Assembly: GCA_963835135.1 (NCBI GenBank)
Contig: CAWIEF010000005.1
Span: 806,001-870,000 of the forward strand
Origin: JAVVHH01 sp963835135
GTDB lineage: Bacteria > Pseudomonadota > Alphaproteobacteria > Acetobacterales > Acetobacteraceae
Reading direction: 5' to 3'
Length of the DNA stretch: 64,000 nucleotides
Positions 8,355 through 17,191 of this stretch are shown here, piece after piece (position 1 is the stretch's first letter; every line of letters begins with the position of its first letter). The translations under genes were made by a program, and so were the position numbers. The notes below the pieces were generated by a model that had not been told where the DNA came from, made no database searches, and worked only from the letters and a program-made list of their open reading frames with translations.

Positions 8355-9692
8355 ATGTCCGCCACCGCCATCCGTATCGCTTACGACCACCTTTTGGCCG
8401 CCCGCTTCGCTGCGACGCTGGAGGCGATCGCGCCGTTCCGCGGCAGCCCGCCGGCGGAGCTGATCCATGCGCTCGCGCTGGCCGGCACCGGCGACGCGGT
8501 GGGCGCCGCCCCGTTGCTGGCCGCCATCGCCGCCGCGAACCCGGCAAGCCGGCATCCCGTGCTCGACCTGCTGCCGCTCATCCCGGCCCCGGCGGCGACG
8601 GCCCATCTCCGAGCCGCCATCGCGCTCCGGCCGAACGACCCGGCGCTGCACACCGCCCTGGGCAGCGCCTGCGCCGAGAGCGGACCCATGGCGGACGCGA
8701 TCGACGCGTTCGGAAGGGTCACCACGCTGTCTCCGGCCGACGCGGTCGGTTGGTCCAACCTCGGCAAGGCGCTCGCCGCGCAGGCCCGCTTCGACGCAGC
8801 CGAAGCCGCATTCCAGACCGCCCTCGCGCTCTCCCCCGCCGACAGCCGCATCGCCTACAACCGCGCGGTCATGCTGCTGAAGGCGGGCCGGTTCGCGGAA
8901 GGCTGGCCGGCGCTGCGGGTCAGACATGCCCTGCCTGGCCGTCCGCCTCCCCTGCCCGGCCCGCGCCTAAGCGATCTCGATGTCGAAGGCCGGACCGTGC
9001 TGCTGCGCCACGACGAGGGTTTCGGCGATACGCTCCAGTTCATCCGCCTTGCCGCGCCGCTGGCTGCGCGGGGCGCGCGCGTGATCGCCGCGATGCCGCC
9101 TCCCCTGCAGCGGATCGTGGCGACCGCGCCAGGCGTTGCTGCCGTGTTCGGGATGGCTGATCTGCCGCGCTACGATGTTTGGGCGCCGCTGCTCGACCTC
9201 CCCGGCCTGTTCGGCGCCGCTGTTCCGGCGGATGTGCCATATCTGCGTGCAGGGGCCGACGCGCCGGTATTGCCGTCGGGGCGCAAGGTCGGGGTCGTCT
9301 GGGCCGGCGACCCGGCCGGATTGCTCGATCGGCAGCGCTCGATGCCGGTCGAGGCGCTCGCGCCACTGGCTGAGCAGCGCGGCATCACCTGGATCAGCCT
9401 GCAGAAGGATCAGGCCGCCCCATCGTGGATGCACGATCCGATGGGCGCCGTGCGGGATTTCGCGGACACGGCTCGCATCGTGGCGCAGCTCGACGCCGTG
9501 GTGAGCGTGGACACGGCGGTGGCCCACCTGGCCGGCGCGATGGACAAGCCCGTGCTGCTGCTGGACCGCTACGATTCGTGCTGGCGCTGGCTGTCCGGGC
9601 GGACGGACAGCCCTTGGTATCCAAAGCTGCGCATCGTGCGCCAGCCGTCGCCCGGTGATTGGGCCGGCGCCGTGGCGGCGCTGCCGCTCTAG
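8355..9692 (+). CDS. TPR protein with C-terminal glycosyltransferase-like (heptosyltransferase-type) domain
   Basis: The protein has 445 residues from the ATG at 8355. The N-terminal half (about residues 80-200) contains TPR units, for example around NLGKALAAQARFDAAEAAF and YNRAVMLLKAGRFAEGW. The C-terminal half reads as a GT9-like fold with LLRHDEGFGDTLQFIRLA, KVGVVWAGDP and VVSVDTAVAHLAGAMDKPV. Such TPR-GT9-like proteins are common in Acetobacteraceae and relatives, usually of unknown substrate. A role in glycan or envelope assembly is inferred. There is no signal peptide, so it is probably cytoplasmic. Confidence 0.75.
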   Translation: MSATAIRIAYDHLLAARFAATLEAIAPFRGSPPAELIHALALAGTGDAVGAAPLLAAIAAANPASRHPVLDLLPLIPAPAATAHLRAAIALRPNDPALHTALGSACAESGPMADAIDAFGRVTTLSPADAVGWSNLGKALAAQARFDAAEAAFQTALALSPADSRIAYNRAVMLLKAGRFAEGWPALRVRHALPGRPPPLPGPRLSDLDVEGRTVLLRHDEGFGDTLQFIRLAAPLAARGARVIAAMPPPLQRIVATAPGVAAVFGMADLPRYDVWAPLLDLPGLFGAAVPADVPYLRAGADAPVLPSGRKVGVVWAGDPAGLLDRQRSMPVEALAPLAEQRGITWISLQKDQAAPSWMHDPMGAVRDFADTARIVAQLDAVVSVDTAVAHLAGAMDKPVLLLDRYDSCWRWLSGRTDSPWYPKLRIVRQPSPGDWAGAVAALPL

Positions 9693-9695
9693 CGC

Positions 9696-10001
9696 CTAGT
9701 CGTGCGGCAGGAGTTGCGCCGGGTCGATCCCGGCACCCCGCAGCGCGTCGACGATGCGGCGCATCTGGCGACGCTGCTGATGCACCCGGTCCAGCAGCGA
9801 GAGCACCACCGGCATGGCGCCCGTCCCGACCTCCAAGTCCTGCAGTTCGAGGATGAGATGCAGGCGGGCGACATCGATCTCGGCGAAGAAGAGTCCGCCC
9901 TCCTGCCGGACGGGCCGAACCCAGTCCTCGGCGATCCATGACCGCAGCCGCTGCTCGTCGAGTTCGGGCAAGCGCGCCAGAACCGCAGCCACTGTGATCA
10001 T
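9696..10001 (-). CDS. cbpM: Chaperone modulator CbpM
   Basis: The protein has 101 residues. The N-terminus (VLARLPELDEQRLRSWIAEDWVRP) is a MerR-like winged-helix module, followed by a long helix that in CbpM contacts the J-domain of CbpA. It overlaps the end of the cbpA-like gene by ATGA (9998-10001), the usual cbpA-cbpM arrangement. CbpM inhibits CbpA's co-chaperone and DNA-binding activity in enterobacteria; that role is assumed here by homology and context. Confidence 0.85.
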   Translation of the reverse strand: MITVAAVLARLPELDEQRLRSWIAEDWVRPVRQEGGLFFAEIDVARLHLILELQDLEVGTGAMPVVLSLLDRVHQQRRQMRRIVDALRGAGIDPAQLLPHD

Positions 10002-10927
10002 ACCGACCTCCTCAGTGCCTCGCGCGGATCGAAATCCGCATGCCGTTCCTGCCAGTCGCGTAACGCCGCTTCGAGCGCCGGGTCGCGCGGCCCGGTCACT
10101 AGCGTCAGCGTGACGAACATGTCGCCAGCGGGCTCACCGCCGGCCTCGGCGACACCGCGCCCGCGCAGCCGCAATCGCGTTCCGGCGTCCGACCCGGCTG
10201 GCACGGTCAGCGTCACCTCGCCGCGCGGCGTCGGCACTGCGACCCGTCCACCCAGCACCGCCTCGGCTGCCGTCACCGGCAGATCCAGCTCCACGTTCCG
10301 CCCGACCCGGCGGAACGCCGTGTGTGGCGCCACCGTCACCTCGATCAGCGCGTCCCCATCCAGGCCACCGTTCCGGCCGGGATCGCCCTTGCCGCGCAGC
10401 CGCAAGGTTTGCCCGTCCTCGATGCCAGCCGGAATGCGCACGTCCAGCGTCTCGCCGCCGGGCAACGTGAGCCGCTCGGTCGAGCCGTTGATCGACGAGA
10501 GGAACGGCACTGCGAGCCGGTACCGGCGGTCTGCCCCCTTCCGCGGCCGAGTTCCGCCAGCGTCCCGGGCGGAGAAATACTCGCCGAAGATATCGCCGAG
10601 ATCGTCCGGATCGATGCCCGCGCCGCCGCCATAGCGGCCGCCCGATTCACCCTGTGCGAAGTCCCGATAATACCGGCGCTCCGGGCGGGGTGCCTGCCGC
10701 TCCTGACCGGCCTCATCGATCTCGCCACGATCGAATCTCGCCCGCCGCTCCGGGTCGGACAGGATTTCGTTGGCCGTGTTGGCCGCCTTGAAGCGCTCTT
10801 CGGCCGCCTTGTCGCCGGGGTTCAGGTCGGGGTGGTTCCTTTTCGCGGTCCTGCGGAACGCCGACCGGATCTCGTCCTGCGTCGCCGTGCGATTGATGCC
10901 GAGCGTTTCGTAGGGGTCTGTCGTCAT
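9998..10927 (-). CDS. cbpA: DnaJ-family co-chaperone CbpA
   Basis: The protein has 309 residues. The J-domain occupies about residues 1-70 (PYETLGINRTATQDEI) with the HPD motif in KRNHPDLNPG. A Gly-rich linker (about 90-115) leads into the DnaJ C-terminal substrate-binding domains (about 130-290; LDVRIPAGIEDGQTLRLRGKG and LTVPAGSDAGTRLRLRGRG). No zinc-finger CxxCxGxG repeats are present, which separates CbpA from DnaJ. It is coupled to cbpM. Confidence 0.92.
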   Translation of the reverse strand: MTTDPYETLGINRTATQDEIRSAFRRTAKRNHPDLNPGDKAAEERFKAANTANEILSDPERRARFDRGEIDEAGQERQAPRPERRYYRDFAQGESGGRYGGGAGIDPDDLGDIFGEYFSARDAGGTRPRKGADRRYRLAVPFLSSINGSTERLTLPGGETLDVRIPAGIEDGQTLRLRGKGDPGRNGGLDGDALIEVTVAPHTAFRRVGRNVELDLPVTAAEAVLGGRVAVPTPRGEVTLTVPAGSDAGTRLRLRGRGVAEAGGEPAGDMFVTLTLVTGPRDPALEAALRDWQERHADFDPREALRRSV

Positions 10928-10975
10928 GCTGGGTATGTAGGAAAGCTCTTTCGCCGGTGCAAACCGTTGCGACCG

Positions 10976-11638
10976 CTATCCTTTCACCCCGCTGCCCCAA
11001 TCCGCCGGGCGAGGCATGTCGAACAGATCCGTCGTGCGCGCGTAAAAGCCGCGCCCGTGCATCCGCGCGATCAGCCGCAGCTCCTCCGTCTTGACGTGCG
11101 GCCGGTCCGCTGCGCCTTCGAGATACGCCCGATCGATGTGCATCTGGACCACCCGCCCGACCACCACGAATTGGTTCGTTCCGGTGTCGATCACCTGGAC
11201 CACCTTGCACTCGAACGCCACCGGGCTCTCGCCGATGCGCGGTGGCGCGACCTTGAGGCTCGGCACCGCCGTCAGCCCGGCCAGCTCCATCTCGCTCACC
11301 TCCGGCGGCGCGTTGATCACCGTCGCGTTCATCTTTTCCGCCAGATGCTCCGGGACGAGATTGACCACGAACTCGCCGGTCTGCTCGATATGGCCGGCGG
11401 TGTCCTTGTGGCGCCGGCCCGGGTCGCGGCTGCCGACGAGGCCGAGGATCATCAGCACCGGGTTGTCACCGAATGCATTGAAGAACGAGTGCGGCGCCAC
11501 GTTCACCACGCCCGATAGCCCCTTCGTCACCGTCCAGGCAATCGGCCGCGGGACGACCGTGTTGACGGTCAGCCGATACGCCTCCGCCGGGGAGAGCTGC
11601 TCAAAATCGAACGACGCGAACTCCGCCAATGCAAACAC
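10976..11638 (-). CDS. Flavin reductase family protein
   Basis: The protein has 220 residues of the FMN-binding split-barrel flavin reductase family: PRPIAWTVTKGLSGVVNVAP and HSFFNAFGDNPVLMILGLV near the N-terminus, and FECKVVQVIDTGTNQFVVV in the barrel core. Such proteins use NAD(P)H to reduce flavin for a partner monooxygenase, or are flavoproteins of unknown role. No partner monooxygenase is adjacent. The gene is divergent from the hydrolase at 11680, with a 41-bp gap. Confidence 0.85.
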   Translation of the reverse strand: MFALAEFASFDFEQLSPAEAYRLTVNTVVPRPIAWTVTKGLSGVVNVAPHSFFNAFGDNPVLMILGLVGSRDPGRRHKDTAGHIEQTGEFVVNLVPEHLAEKMNATVINAPPEVSEMELAGLTAVPSLKVAPPRIGESPVAFECKVVQVIDTGTNQFVVVGRVVQMHIDRAYLEGAADRPHVKTEELRLIARMHGRGFYARTTDLFDMPRPADWGSGVKG

Positions 11639-11679
11639 TCCAATTTCCGCCAGCGCGATACTGTTCTAGGACGGATCGC

Positions 11680-12510
11680 ATGGAAACCTGGCATGACCTC
11701 GACCGGCCGGCGCTCGACCGCGCCTACAACGCGCGCGACAGCGTGCCGGACTTTGCGGCCGAGTTGCAGCGATGGGTCAACCTCTCGGTCATGGCGCGCC
11801 TCCAGCTCAACCCGGTGGTCGACGTCGTCTACGACCCCCGATCCGGCATGGGGCTCGATTGGTTCAGCGGTGTGCCGGGTGGTGCAGTGGTGCTCTGGAT
11901 CCACGGCGGCTACTGGCGCGCCGTCTCGAAAGCCGAGCAGAGCCTGGTCGCGCCCGGCCTCGTCGCCGCAGGGGTCCATGTCGCAGTGATCGACTACAGC
12001 CTTGCCCCTGCGGTCACGCTGGACGAGATCGTCCGCCAGGCACGGTCCGCCGCCGCCTTCGTGCTCGCCAGCGCAGCCGCCCATGGCGCCGACCCGGCCC
12101 GCGTGTTCGTCGCCGGGCATTCCGCGGGCGGCCAGCTCGGCGGCATGCTGCTGGCCGAATTCGACGCGCTCCGCGGCGGCATCATGCTCTCTGGCCTGTT
12201 CGAGCTCGAGCCGATCCGCCTGAGCCATGTCAACGACTGGCTACATCTCGACCCTGGCGCCGTGGGCCGCCTCAGCCCCATGCGCCACGTGCCCGATCAC
12301 GGTCCAGCGCTGCTCGTCAGCTACGGCGGGCGAGAGTCGGACGAGTTCCGCTGGCAGTCGGAAGCCTACGCCGCGGCCTGGGAGGCGGCCGGGCACCGCG
12401 CCGCCCTGGTGCCACAGCCGTCGCGTCACCATTTCGATATCGTCGTCGCGTTCGGCGACCCGGCCGACCCGCTCTGCCGCGCCGTGACCGATTTCATTCG
12501 GACGGAGTAG
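11680..12510 (+). CDS. Alpha/beta hydrolase, kynurenine formamidase-like
   Basis: The protein has 276 residues from the ATG at 11680. The oxyanion-hole motif HGGYW and nucleophile motif GHSAGG match kynurenine (aryl)formamidases of the eukaryotic type and related esterases. The C-terminal catalytic His is probably in SRHHFDIV. It is followed four bases later by the stomatin-like gene. No other tryptophan-degradation gene is nearby, so the substrate is uncertain and a general esterase is possible. Confidence 0.8.
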   Translation: METWHDLDRPALDRAYNARDSVPDFAAELQRWVNLSVMARLQLNPVVDVVYDPRSGMGLDWFSGVPGGAVVLWIHGGYWRAVSKAEQSLVAPGLVAAGVHVAVIDYSLAPAVTLDEIVRQARSAAAFVLASAAAHGADPARVFVAGHSAGGQLGGMLLAEFDALRGGIMLSGLFELEPIRLSHVNDWLHLDPGAVGRLSPMRHVPDHGPALLVSYGGRESDEFRWQSEAYAAAWEAAGHRAALVPQPSRHHFDIVVAFGDPADPLCRAVTDFIRTE

Positions 12511-12514
12511 CGCG

Positions 12515-13429
12515 ATGGAACTGATCGTCTTGGCCGTGCTGGCCGCCGTGGTCGTGCTCGCGGTCGCCCTGGGCGTGCGCACCGTGCCGCAGGGCCAGAC
12601 CTGGACGGTCGAGCGGTTCGGCGCCTACACGCGCCTGCTCCATCCCGGACTGAACCTGTTGCTGCCGTTCGTCGAGCGCGTCGGCCACAAGATGAACGTG
12701 CAGGAAATCGTGCTCGACATCCCCGAGCAGGCCGTCATCACGCGCGACAACGCGGCCGTGGTGGTCGACGGCTTGATGTACTACCGCGTGCTCGACCCGG
12801 TGAGGGCCGCCTATGGCGCCCAGAACCTCGTCCAGGCGCTCACCTCCATCTCGATGACCAACATCCGCAGCGTGATCGGCGCGATGGACCTCGACGGCGC
12901 GCTCTCCGGCCGCGAGGAGATCAACGGCCGCCTGCTGTCCACGCTGGACCACGCGACCGATCCGTGGGGCGTGAAGGTCAGCCGGGTCGAGCTGCGCAAG
13001 ATCGAGCCACCGGCCAACCTGATCACCGCGATGAACCTGCAGATGACCGCCGAGCGCGAGCGCCGGGCCACCGTCGCCCGTGCAATGGGCGAGCGGGAGG
13101 CCGCGGTGGCGCGGGCGGAAGGCGAGAAGCAGGCGACCGTGTTGCGCGCCGAAGCCCGGCTCGAGGCCGCACAGAAAGATGCCGCGGCCCGCGAGCGCCT
13201 CGCCGAAGCTGAGGCCTATGCGACTCAAAAGGTCGCTGCCGCCGCGCAGGGACCCGGCGCCGAGGCGCTGCGCTATTTCATCGCCCAGCGCTACGTCGAG
13301 GCCGTCGGCAGGCTTGCCGCAAACCCGTCCGGGCGCACGCTCGTCGTGCCTCTCGAGACCGGCGGCCTCGCGGGTGGCATCGCGCAGGCCGTGGCGGCCA
13401 TGCAATTCACCAAGCCGGACGCGACATGA
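12515..13429 (+). CDS. SPFH/stomatin-family membrane protein (QmcA-like)
   Basis: The protein has 304 residues. One N-terminal transmembrane helix (about residues 2-22) is followed by the SPFH domain (VPQGQTWTVERFGAYTR, LNLLLPFVERVGHKMN, VVVDGLMYYRVLDP) and a long charged helix (about 170-240, with repeated EREAAVARAEGEKQATVLRA-type heptads). Such proteins form membrane-bound oligomers. It overlaps the NfeD gene by ATGA, the standard stomatin-NfeD pairing. Confidence 0.92.
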   Translation: MELIVLAVLAAVVVLAVALGVRTVPQGQTWTVERFGAYTRLLHPGLNLLLPFVERVGHKMNVQEIVLDIPEQAVITRDNAAVVVDGLMYYRVLDPVRAAYGAQNLVQALTSISMTNIRSVIGAMDLDGALSGREEINGRLLSTLDHATDPWGVKVSRVELRKIEPPANLITAMNLQMTAERERRATVARAMGEREAAVARAEGEKQATVLRAEARLEAAQKDAAARERLAEAEAYATQKVAAAAQGPGAEALRYFIAQRYVEAVGRLAANPSGRTLVVPLETGGLAGGIAQAVAAMQFTKPDAT

Positions 13430-13851
13430 GCAACGGCGCAATCTGGCTGACCGCCGGGTTGCTGATCGGCGCGGTGGAGTTGGTGCTGCCGGGCTATTTC
13501 ATGCTCTGGATCGGCTTGGCCGCGTGTGGCGCCGGCGTGCTGACCATGGCGTCCGGTGTCGGCTGGCCATGGCAGTTCGCCGCGTTCTCCGTGCTGGCCG
13601 TGGCACTGGTGGGGCTCGCGGCCAAACGCCGCCACCCGGTCCCCGACACCGTCAATGCGCCGAACGCCGGCCTGATCGGCGCCACCTGCTACGCGATCGG
13701 CTTCGAGGCCGGCGAAGGCCGGGTCCGGTTGCGGGACGGCACCTGGCAGGCGCGCATCACCGATGGCGTGGTCCCCGCAGCCAACGAGCCGCTGCGCATC
13801 GTGGGCCTAGACGGCACCACGCTGCTCGTCGCGCGGCACGCCCCAGTCTGA
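13426..13851 (+). CDS. Short NfeD-family membrane protein
   Basis: The protein has 141 residues. Two or three transmembrane helices (about residues 5-70) lead to a C-terminal OB-fold-like NfeD domain (about 85-140; ATCYAIGFEAGEGRVRLRDG). It lacks the long ClpP-like protease domain, so it is the short NfeDb type that works with a stomatin partner. Its last 45 bp overlap the convergent GNAT gene. Confidence 0.88.
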   Translation: MSNGAIWLTAGLLIGAVELVLPGYFMLWIGLAACGAGVLTMASGVGWPWQFAAFSVLAVALVGLAAKRRHPVPDTVNAPNAGLIGATCYAIGFEAGEGRVRLRDGTWQARITDGVVPAANEPLRIVGLDGTTLLVARHAPV

Positions 13852-14298
13852 CGAGCCGAACCCGCCGGCCGAGCGGTCCAGCGTCATCCAGCGTGGCGTG
13901 GCCGGGTCGGCGTGGAAGCCGAACCGGGCGTAGAGCCCATGCGCGTCGGCCGTGACGAGGGTCCATTGGGCCACCGTCGTGAGTTCGGGATGCGATAGGA
14001 TCGTCTCCACAAGCGCCTTGCCGAGCCCCAGTCCACGCGCCTCCGGCTTGATGAAAACGTCGCCGAGATGCGCCCGCAACGCGTAGTCGGTGAGCAACCG
14101 GGCGACGCCCACTTGTTCCGCGGGCGAGTAGACCCCGAAACACAGGCAGTTGGCGAAGCTGCGTTCCGTGACCGCGCGGGGCCGGCCCACCGCCCAATAT
14201 GCTTGCTCGAGCGATGCATGCACGAACGCCATGTCGAGCCGCGACCGGTCGTCGCTGATGACGTACCCGTTCGGGAGCTTGACCGCATGCACCTGCAT
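13807..14298 (-). CDS. GNAT-family N-acetyltransferase
   Basis: The protein has 163 residues and a GNAT fold. The acetyl-CoA pyrophosphate-binding motif is in EARGLGLGKALVETIL (about residues 86-101), and the late motif YARFGFHADP is also present. The N-terminal segment YVISDDRSRLDMAFVHASLE is typical of a widespread uncharacterised subfamily. The substrate is unknown. It is convergent and overlapping with nfeD. Confidence 0.85.
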   Translation of the reverse strand: MQVHAVKLPNGYVISDDRSRLDMAFVHASLEQAYWAVGRPRAVTERSFANCLCFGVYSPAEQVGVARLLTDYALRAHLGDVFIKPEARGLGLGKALVETILSHPELTTVAQWTLVTADAHGLYARFGFHADPATPRWMTLDRSAGGFGSSDWGVPRDEQRGAV

Positions 14299-14374
14299 CG
14301 CGCCAGCTTACACGGGCCAGTTCTTCGGGCCAGCCCCGGTTGCTCCGGGGGGTCGCCCGCCACATATTGCGCGC

Positions 14375-14596
14375 ATGAGCGACACCGGCGCCGCCCTCCG
14401 TATCACGCTGAACGGCGAGCCGCGCGCAGTGGCGACCGGCCTGACCGTGGCCGCGCTGCTCAGCACGATCGGGCTCGATGGTCGCAAAGTGGCGGTCGAG
14501 CGCAACGAGGCGATCGTGTCCCGCTCGGCATACGACGAGACCGCGATCGAAGACGGCGACCAACTCGAGATCGTGCACTTCATCGGAGGAGGCTGA
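14375..14596 (+). CDS. thiS: Sulfur carrier protein ThiS
   Basis: The protein has 73 residues from the ATG at 14375, with a beta-grasp fold and the required C-terminal diglycine (end HFIGGG). ThiS is adenylated and thiocarboxylated, then delivers sulfur to the thiazole of thiamine. It sits three bases before thiG, the usual partner. Other thiazole genes (thiO, thiF, thiE) are not in the window. Confidence 0.92.
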   Translation: MSDTGAALRITLNGEPRAVATGLTVAALLSTIGLDGRKVAVERNEAIVSRSAYDETAIEDGDQLEIVHFIGGG

Positions 14597-14599
14597 CAC

Positions 14600-15394
14600 A
14601 TGGACGGCTTTACCCAGCCCGTAAACGACACCTGGACGGTCGCCGGCCGCCAATTCCATTCGCGCCTCGTCGTCGGCACAGGCAAGTACAAAGACCTTGA
14701 AGAGACCGCCGCCGCCATCGAGGCATCGGGGGCCGAGATGGTCACGGTGGCGGTGCGCCGGGTCAACTTGTCTGATCCGGGCGCTCCGATGCTGCAGGAT
14801 TACGTCGACCCGAAGCGCTACACCTACCTGCCGAACACTGCCGGGTGCCACACCGCCAACGATGCCGTGCGCACGTTGCGGCTGGCCCGCGAAGCCGGGG
14901 GATGGAACCTCGTCAAGCTCGAAGTGCTGGGGCCACCGCCGCACCTCTATCCCGATATGGCCGCCACGGCGGAGGCCGCGCAAGCACTGATCAGGGACGG
15001 GTTCGAGGTCATGGTCTACTGCGCCGATGACCCGGTTGCTGCCAAGCGGCTCGAGGACATGGGATGCGTGGCCATTATGCCGCTCGGCGCCCCGATCGGC
15101 TCCGGCCTCGGCGTACAAAACCCGGCGATGATCTCAATGCTGATCGAGCAGGCCAAGGTTCCCGTGCTCGTCGATGCCGGCGTCGGCACCGCGTCGGACG
15201 CGGCCGTGGCCATGGAACTCGGCTGCGACGCCGTGCTGCTCAATTCTGCCATCGCGCATGCCGGCGATCCGATCCGGATGGCGCGGGCGATGAAGGCGGC
15301 GGTCGAGGCGGGTCGGTTGGCCAGGCTTGCCGGACGGATGCCTCGCCGGATGGGCGCGGATCCGTCGAGCCCGCTCACGGGCTTGATCCGCTGA
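14600..15394 (+). CDS. thiG: Thiazole synthase ThiG
   Basis: The protein has 264 residues and a TIM barrel. It condenses deoxyxylulose 5-phosphate, dehydroglycine and ThiS thiocarboxylate. Family motifs are RLVVGTGKYKDLEET near the N-terminus, VKLEVLGP (the Schiff-base Lys), MPLGAPIGSGLGVQNP and PVLVDAGVGTASDAAVAMELG. The family normally ends near GLI. It is coupled to thiS and followed by a strong terminator at 15421. Confidence 0.96.
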   Translation: MDGFTQPVNDTWTVAGRQFHSRLVVGTGKYKDLEETAAAIEASGAEMVTVAVRRVNLSDPGAPMLQDYVDPKRYTYLPNTAGCHTANDAVRTLRLAREAGGWNLVKLEVLGPPPHLYPDMAATAEAAQALIRDGFEVMVYCADDPVAAKRLEDMGCVAIMPLGAPIGSGLGVQNPAMISMLIEQAKVPVLVDAGVGTASDAAVAMELGCDAVLLNSAIAHAGDPIRMARAMKAAVEAGRLARLAGRMPRRMGADPSSPLTGLIR

Positions 15395-15420
15395 GTCAGG
15401 CAGTGTCGGCCTGATCGGCA

Positions 15421-15447
15421 AAAGGCGCGCTCCGGCGCGCCTTTTTT
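15421..15447 (+). terminator. Rho-independent terminator after thiG
   Basis: A 10-bp perfect stem (AAAGGCGCGC and GCGCGCCTTT) closes a four-base loop and runs into a T tract, 26 bp after the thiG stop. It ends the thiSG operon. Confidence 0.9.
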
Positions 15448-15642
15448 GTGTCTCGACCTTATTTCAAGCATTACTGTCGCTTGAAGCAAACCCAAGAAGG
15501 GGGAGCGGGATGCGAAAGTAGTCAAACTCGATCGTTACATTTTCTTATAGTGTACGTTGGGTCCGTTGATCTATATGGGATTCATATTCCGACTTGGATC
15601 GACCTAAAATGACCCGCGGGTCACTCGATCCCACCGAACTTA
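15448..15642. other. AT-rich intergenic region
   Basis: This stretch between the thiG terminator and the RlpA-like gene is visibly richer in A and T than its surroundings, especially 15515-15660. I see no ORF with a plausible start and no tRNA or clear hairpin. It probably carries the promoter of the downstream gene; TATAGT at 15545 is a possible -10, but no good -35 precedes it. Confidence 0.5.
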
Positions 15643-16212
15643 GTGCTTGCATGTCGAACTTTGTTTTGTCATCACGGACGCCGTGAACAACTCAGCAGGC
15701 ATCGTTTGACCCTCGCCAGCCGCGCCCTCGCCCCCGTTGCAGCGTCTTTCCTGATCATCGCGGGCGTCTCGGCCGCTCGCGCAGGATTGCCGCAACACTG
15801 GGAGGAGAGCGGCCAGGCGTCTTGGTATGGGCCCGGCCTGAACGGCCATCGCACGAGCAGCGGCGACATCTTCGATCAGCGCGCCATGACCGCGGCCCAT
15901 GACAGTCTACCCCTCGGCACCCGCGTGCTGGTGACCATTCAAGAGACGGGCCGGTCCGCGCTCGTCACCATCACCGACCGCCTGCCTCCGAAACGTCTGC
16001 GCATCATCGACGTCTCCAAGGCGGCGGCGGCAAAACTTGGCCTGCTCGGCAGCGGAGTGGGCATGGTGACCCTCTCGATGCCGCCTGCGATACCGGTGGT
16101 CGAGGTCGCCGAGGCGCCGGAGGAGTTGGGCGATGACGCCCTGGCTAGTCCTCGGCGACATGGTCCGCGACATACGCGCCACGCCGTCCAAAGGGTTTCG
16201 GCGCACCGTTAG
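15643..16212 (+). CDS. RlpA-like double-psi beta-barrel protein
   Basis: The longest frame begins with GTG at 15643 (189 residues). A TTG at 15706 would give a cleaner signal peptide (LTLASRALAPVAASFLIIAG, cleavage after ARA) and may be the true start. The mature part holds the RlpA-like DPBB domain: ASWYGPGLNGHRTSSGDIFD, MTAAHDSLPLGTRVLVT and ALVTITDRLPPKRLRIIDVS. The family includes lytic transglycosylases acting on naked glycan. No SPOR domain follows, so septal targeting is unlikely. The last 68 bp overlap the convergent yihY gene. Confidence 0.82.
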   Translation: MLACRTLFCHHGRREQLSRHRLTLASRALAPVAASFLIIAGVSAARAGLPQHWEESGQASWYGPGLNGHRTSSGDIFDQRAMTAAHDSLPLGTRVLVTIQETGRSALVTITDRLPPKRLRIIDVSKAAAAKLGLLGSGVGMVTLSMPPAIPVVEVAEAPEELGDDALASPRRHGPRHTRHAVQRVSAHR

Positions 16213-17191
16213 TGCTGTCCCGGACCGTTTGTAATTCCAGCTCGGCGTTCAGTTCCGCCCCGAGCAGCACGACGTAGACCGTCACATATAGCCACATCAT
16301 GAACGCCACCACGGTGCCGAGCGGGCCGTAGGCGGCGTCATAGGTCGAGAACGTCGCCACATACCACGAGAACAGGGCCGACGCGCTGATCCAGAGCAGC
16401 GTCGCCACGACCGACCCGGGCGTCACCCAATGCCAGCGCGGCGACCTGCGGCAAGGGCCGAAGCGATACAGCAGCGAGAGCCCCAGCAACACGCCGAGCA
16501 GCAGCAAGCCGAAGCTCGCCAGGCGCAACAGCGCCTTCTGCGTCGGCGGAATGCCGACGAACGCCAGCATCGCCGGCAAGCCCACGAGCACTACCAACCC
16601 GATGGTCACGCTCAGGATTGCCAGGATGGTGATCGTGAACGCCGTCAGCTGGTATCGGACGAAGCTCCGCTGCTCGCGCTCCTCATAGGCCAGGTTGAGG
16701 GCCGTGATGATCGATTTCACGCCAGACGCCGAGCTCCACAGCGCGACTGCGGTACTAACCACCAAGCCGAGGCCGAGCGTGCCCGGGGGCCGGGTCACGA
16801 GAACGTGGATGCGGTCGTCGATCAGCGTGTAGGCCGCGGGCGGCAGCAGGTCCCGAAGCAGGATGAGCTGCGGTTCCACGGTCGCCGGGTCGAACACCAG
16901 CCCATACAGCGAGATCAGCATCGACATCGCCGGGAATAGCGCGAGCGTGCCGTAAAACGCGCACCCCGCCGCCACGAGCGACACGCGATCGGTCAGCATC
17001 TCCCAAAGCGTCCGCCGGATGACAGCCCGCCAGCCCGCCCACGGGATCTCGGACGGCGAGTTGGCTAGGCGCCCGAGCGCAGCCGCGTTCGGCGCCTGCA
17101 GCACCCGCATGATCTCCGGCCCGGAGCCCGCGGCGTCTTCACGCGGCTGCGGCGTCTGCGGCGGCGATTCTGGAAGGACAGGTTCGGTCAC
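16145..17191 (-). CDS. YihY/virulence factor BrkB family membrane protein
   Basis: The protein has 348 residues. A soluble N-terminus (about 50 residues) is followed by six predicted membrane helices and the family motif SLVAAGCAFYGTLALFPAMS in the first helix. Other conserved parts are LLPPAAYTLI and the C-terminal YGPLGTVVAFMMWLYVTVYV. YihY proteins were once misnamed RNase BN; their function is still unclear. The gene overlaps the RlpA-like gene tail to tail. Confidence 0.9.
   Translation of the reverse strand: MTEPVLPESPPQTPQPREDAAGSGPEIMRVLQAPNAAALGRLANSPSEIPWAGWRAVIRRTLWEMLTDRVSLVAAGCAFYGTLALFPAMSMLISLYGLVFDPATVEPQLILLRDLLPPAAYTLIDDRIHVLVTRPPGTLGLGLVVSTAVALWSSASGVKSIITALNLAYEEREQRSFVRYQLTAFTITILAILSVTIGLVVLVGLPAMLAFVGIPPTQKALLRLASFGLLLLGVLLGLSLLYRFGPCRRSPRWHWVTPGSVVATLLWISASALFSWYVATFSTYDAAYGPLGTVVAFMMWLYVTVYVVLLGAELNAELELQTVRDSTNGAPKPFGRRGAYVADHVAED

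Noticed and set aside
15448..15642. A small RNA gene or hidden ORF in the AT-rich gap.
   Set aside because: No hairpin with a T tract and no frame with a plausible start was visible beyond the thiG terminator.
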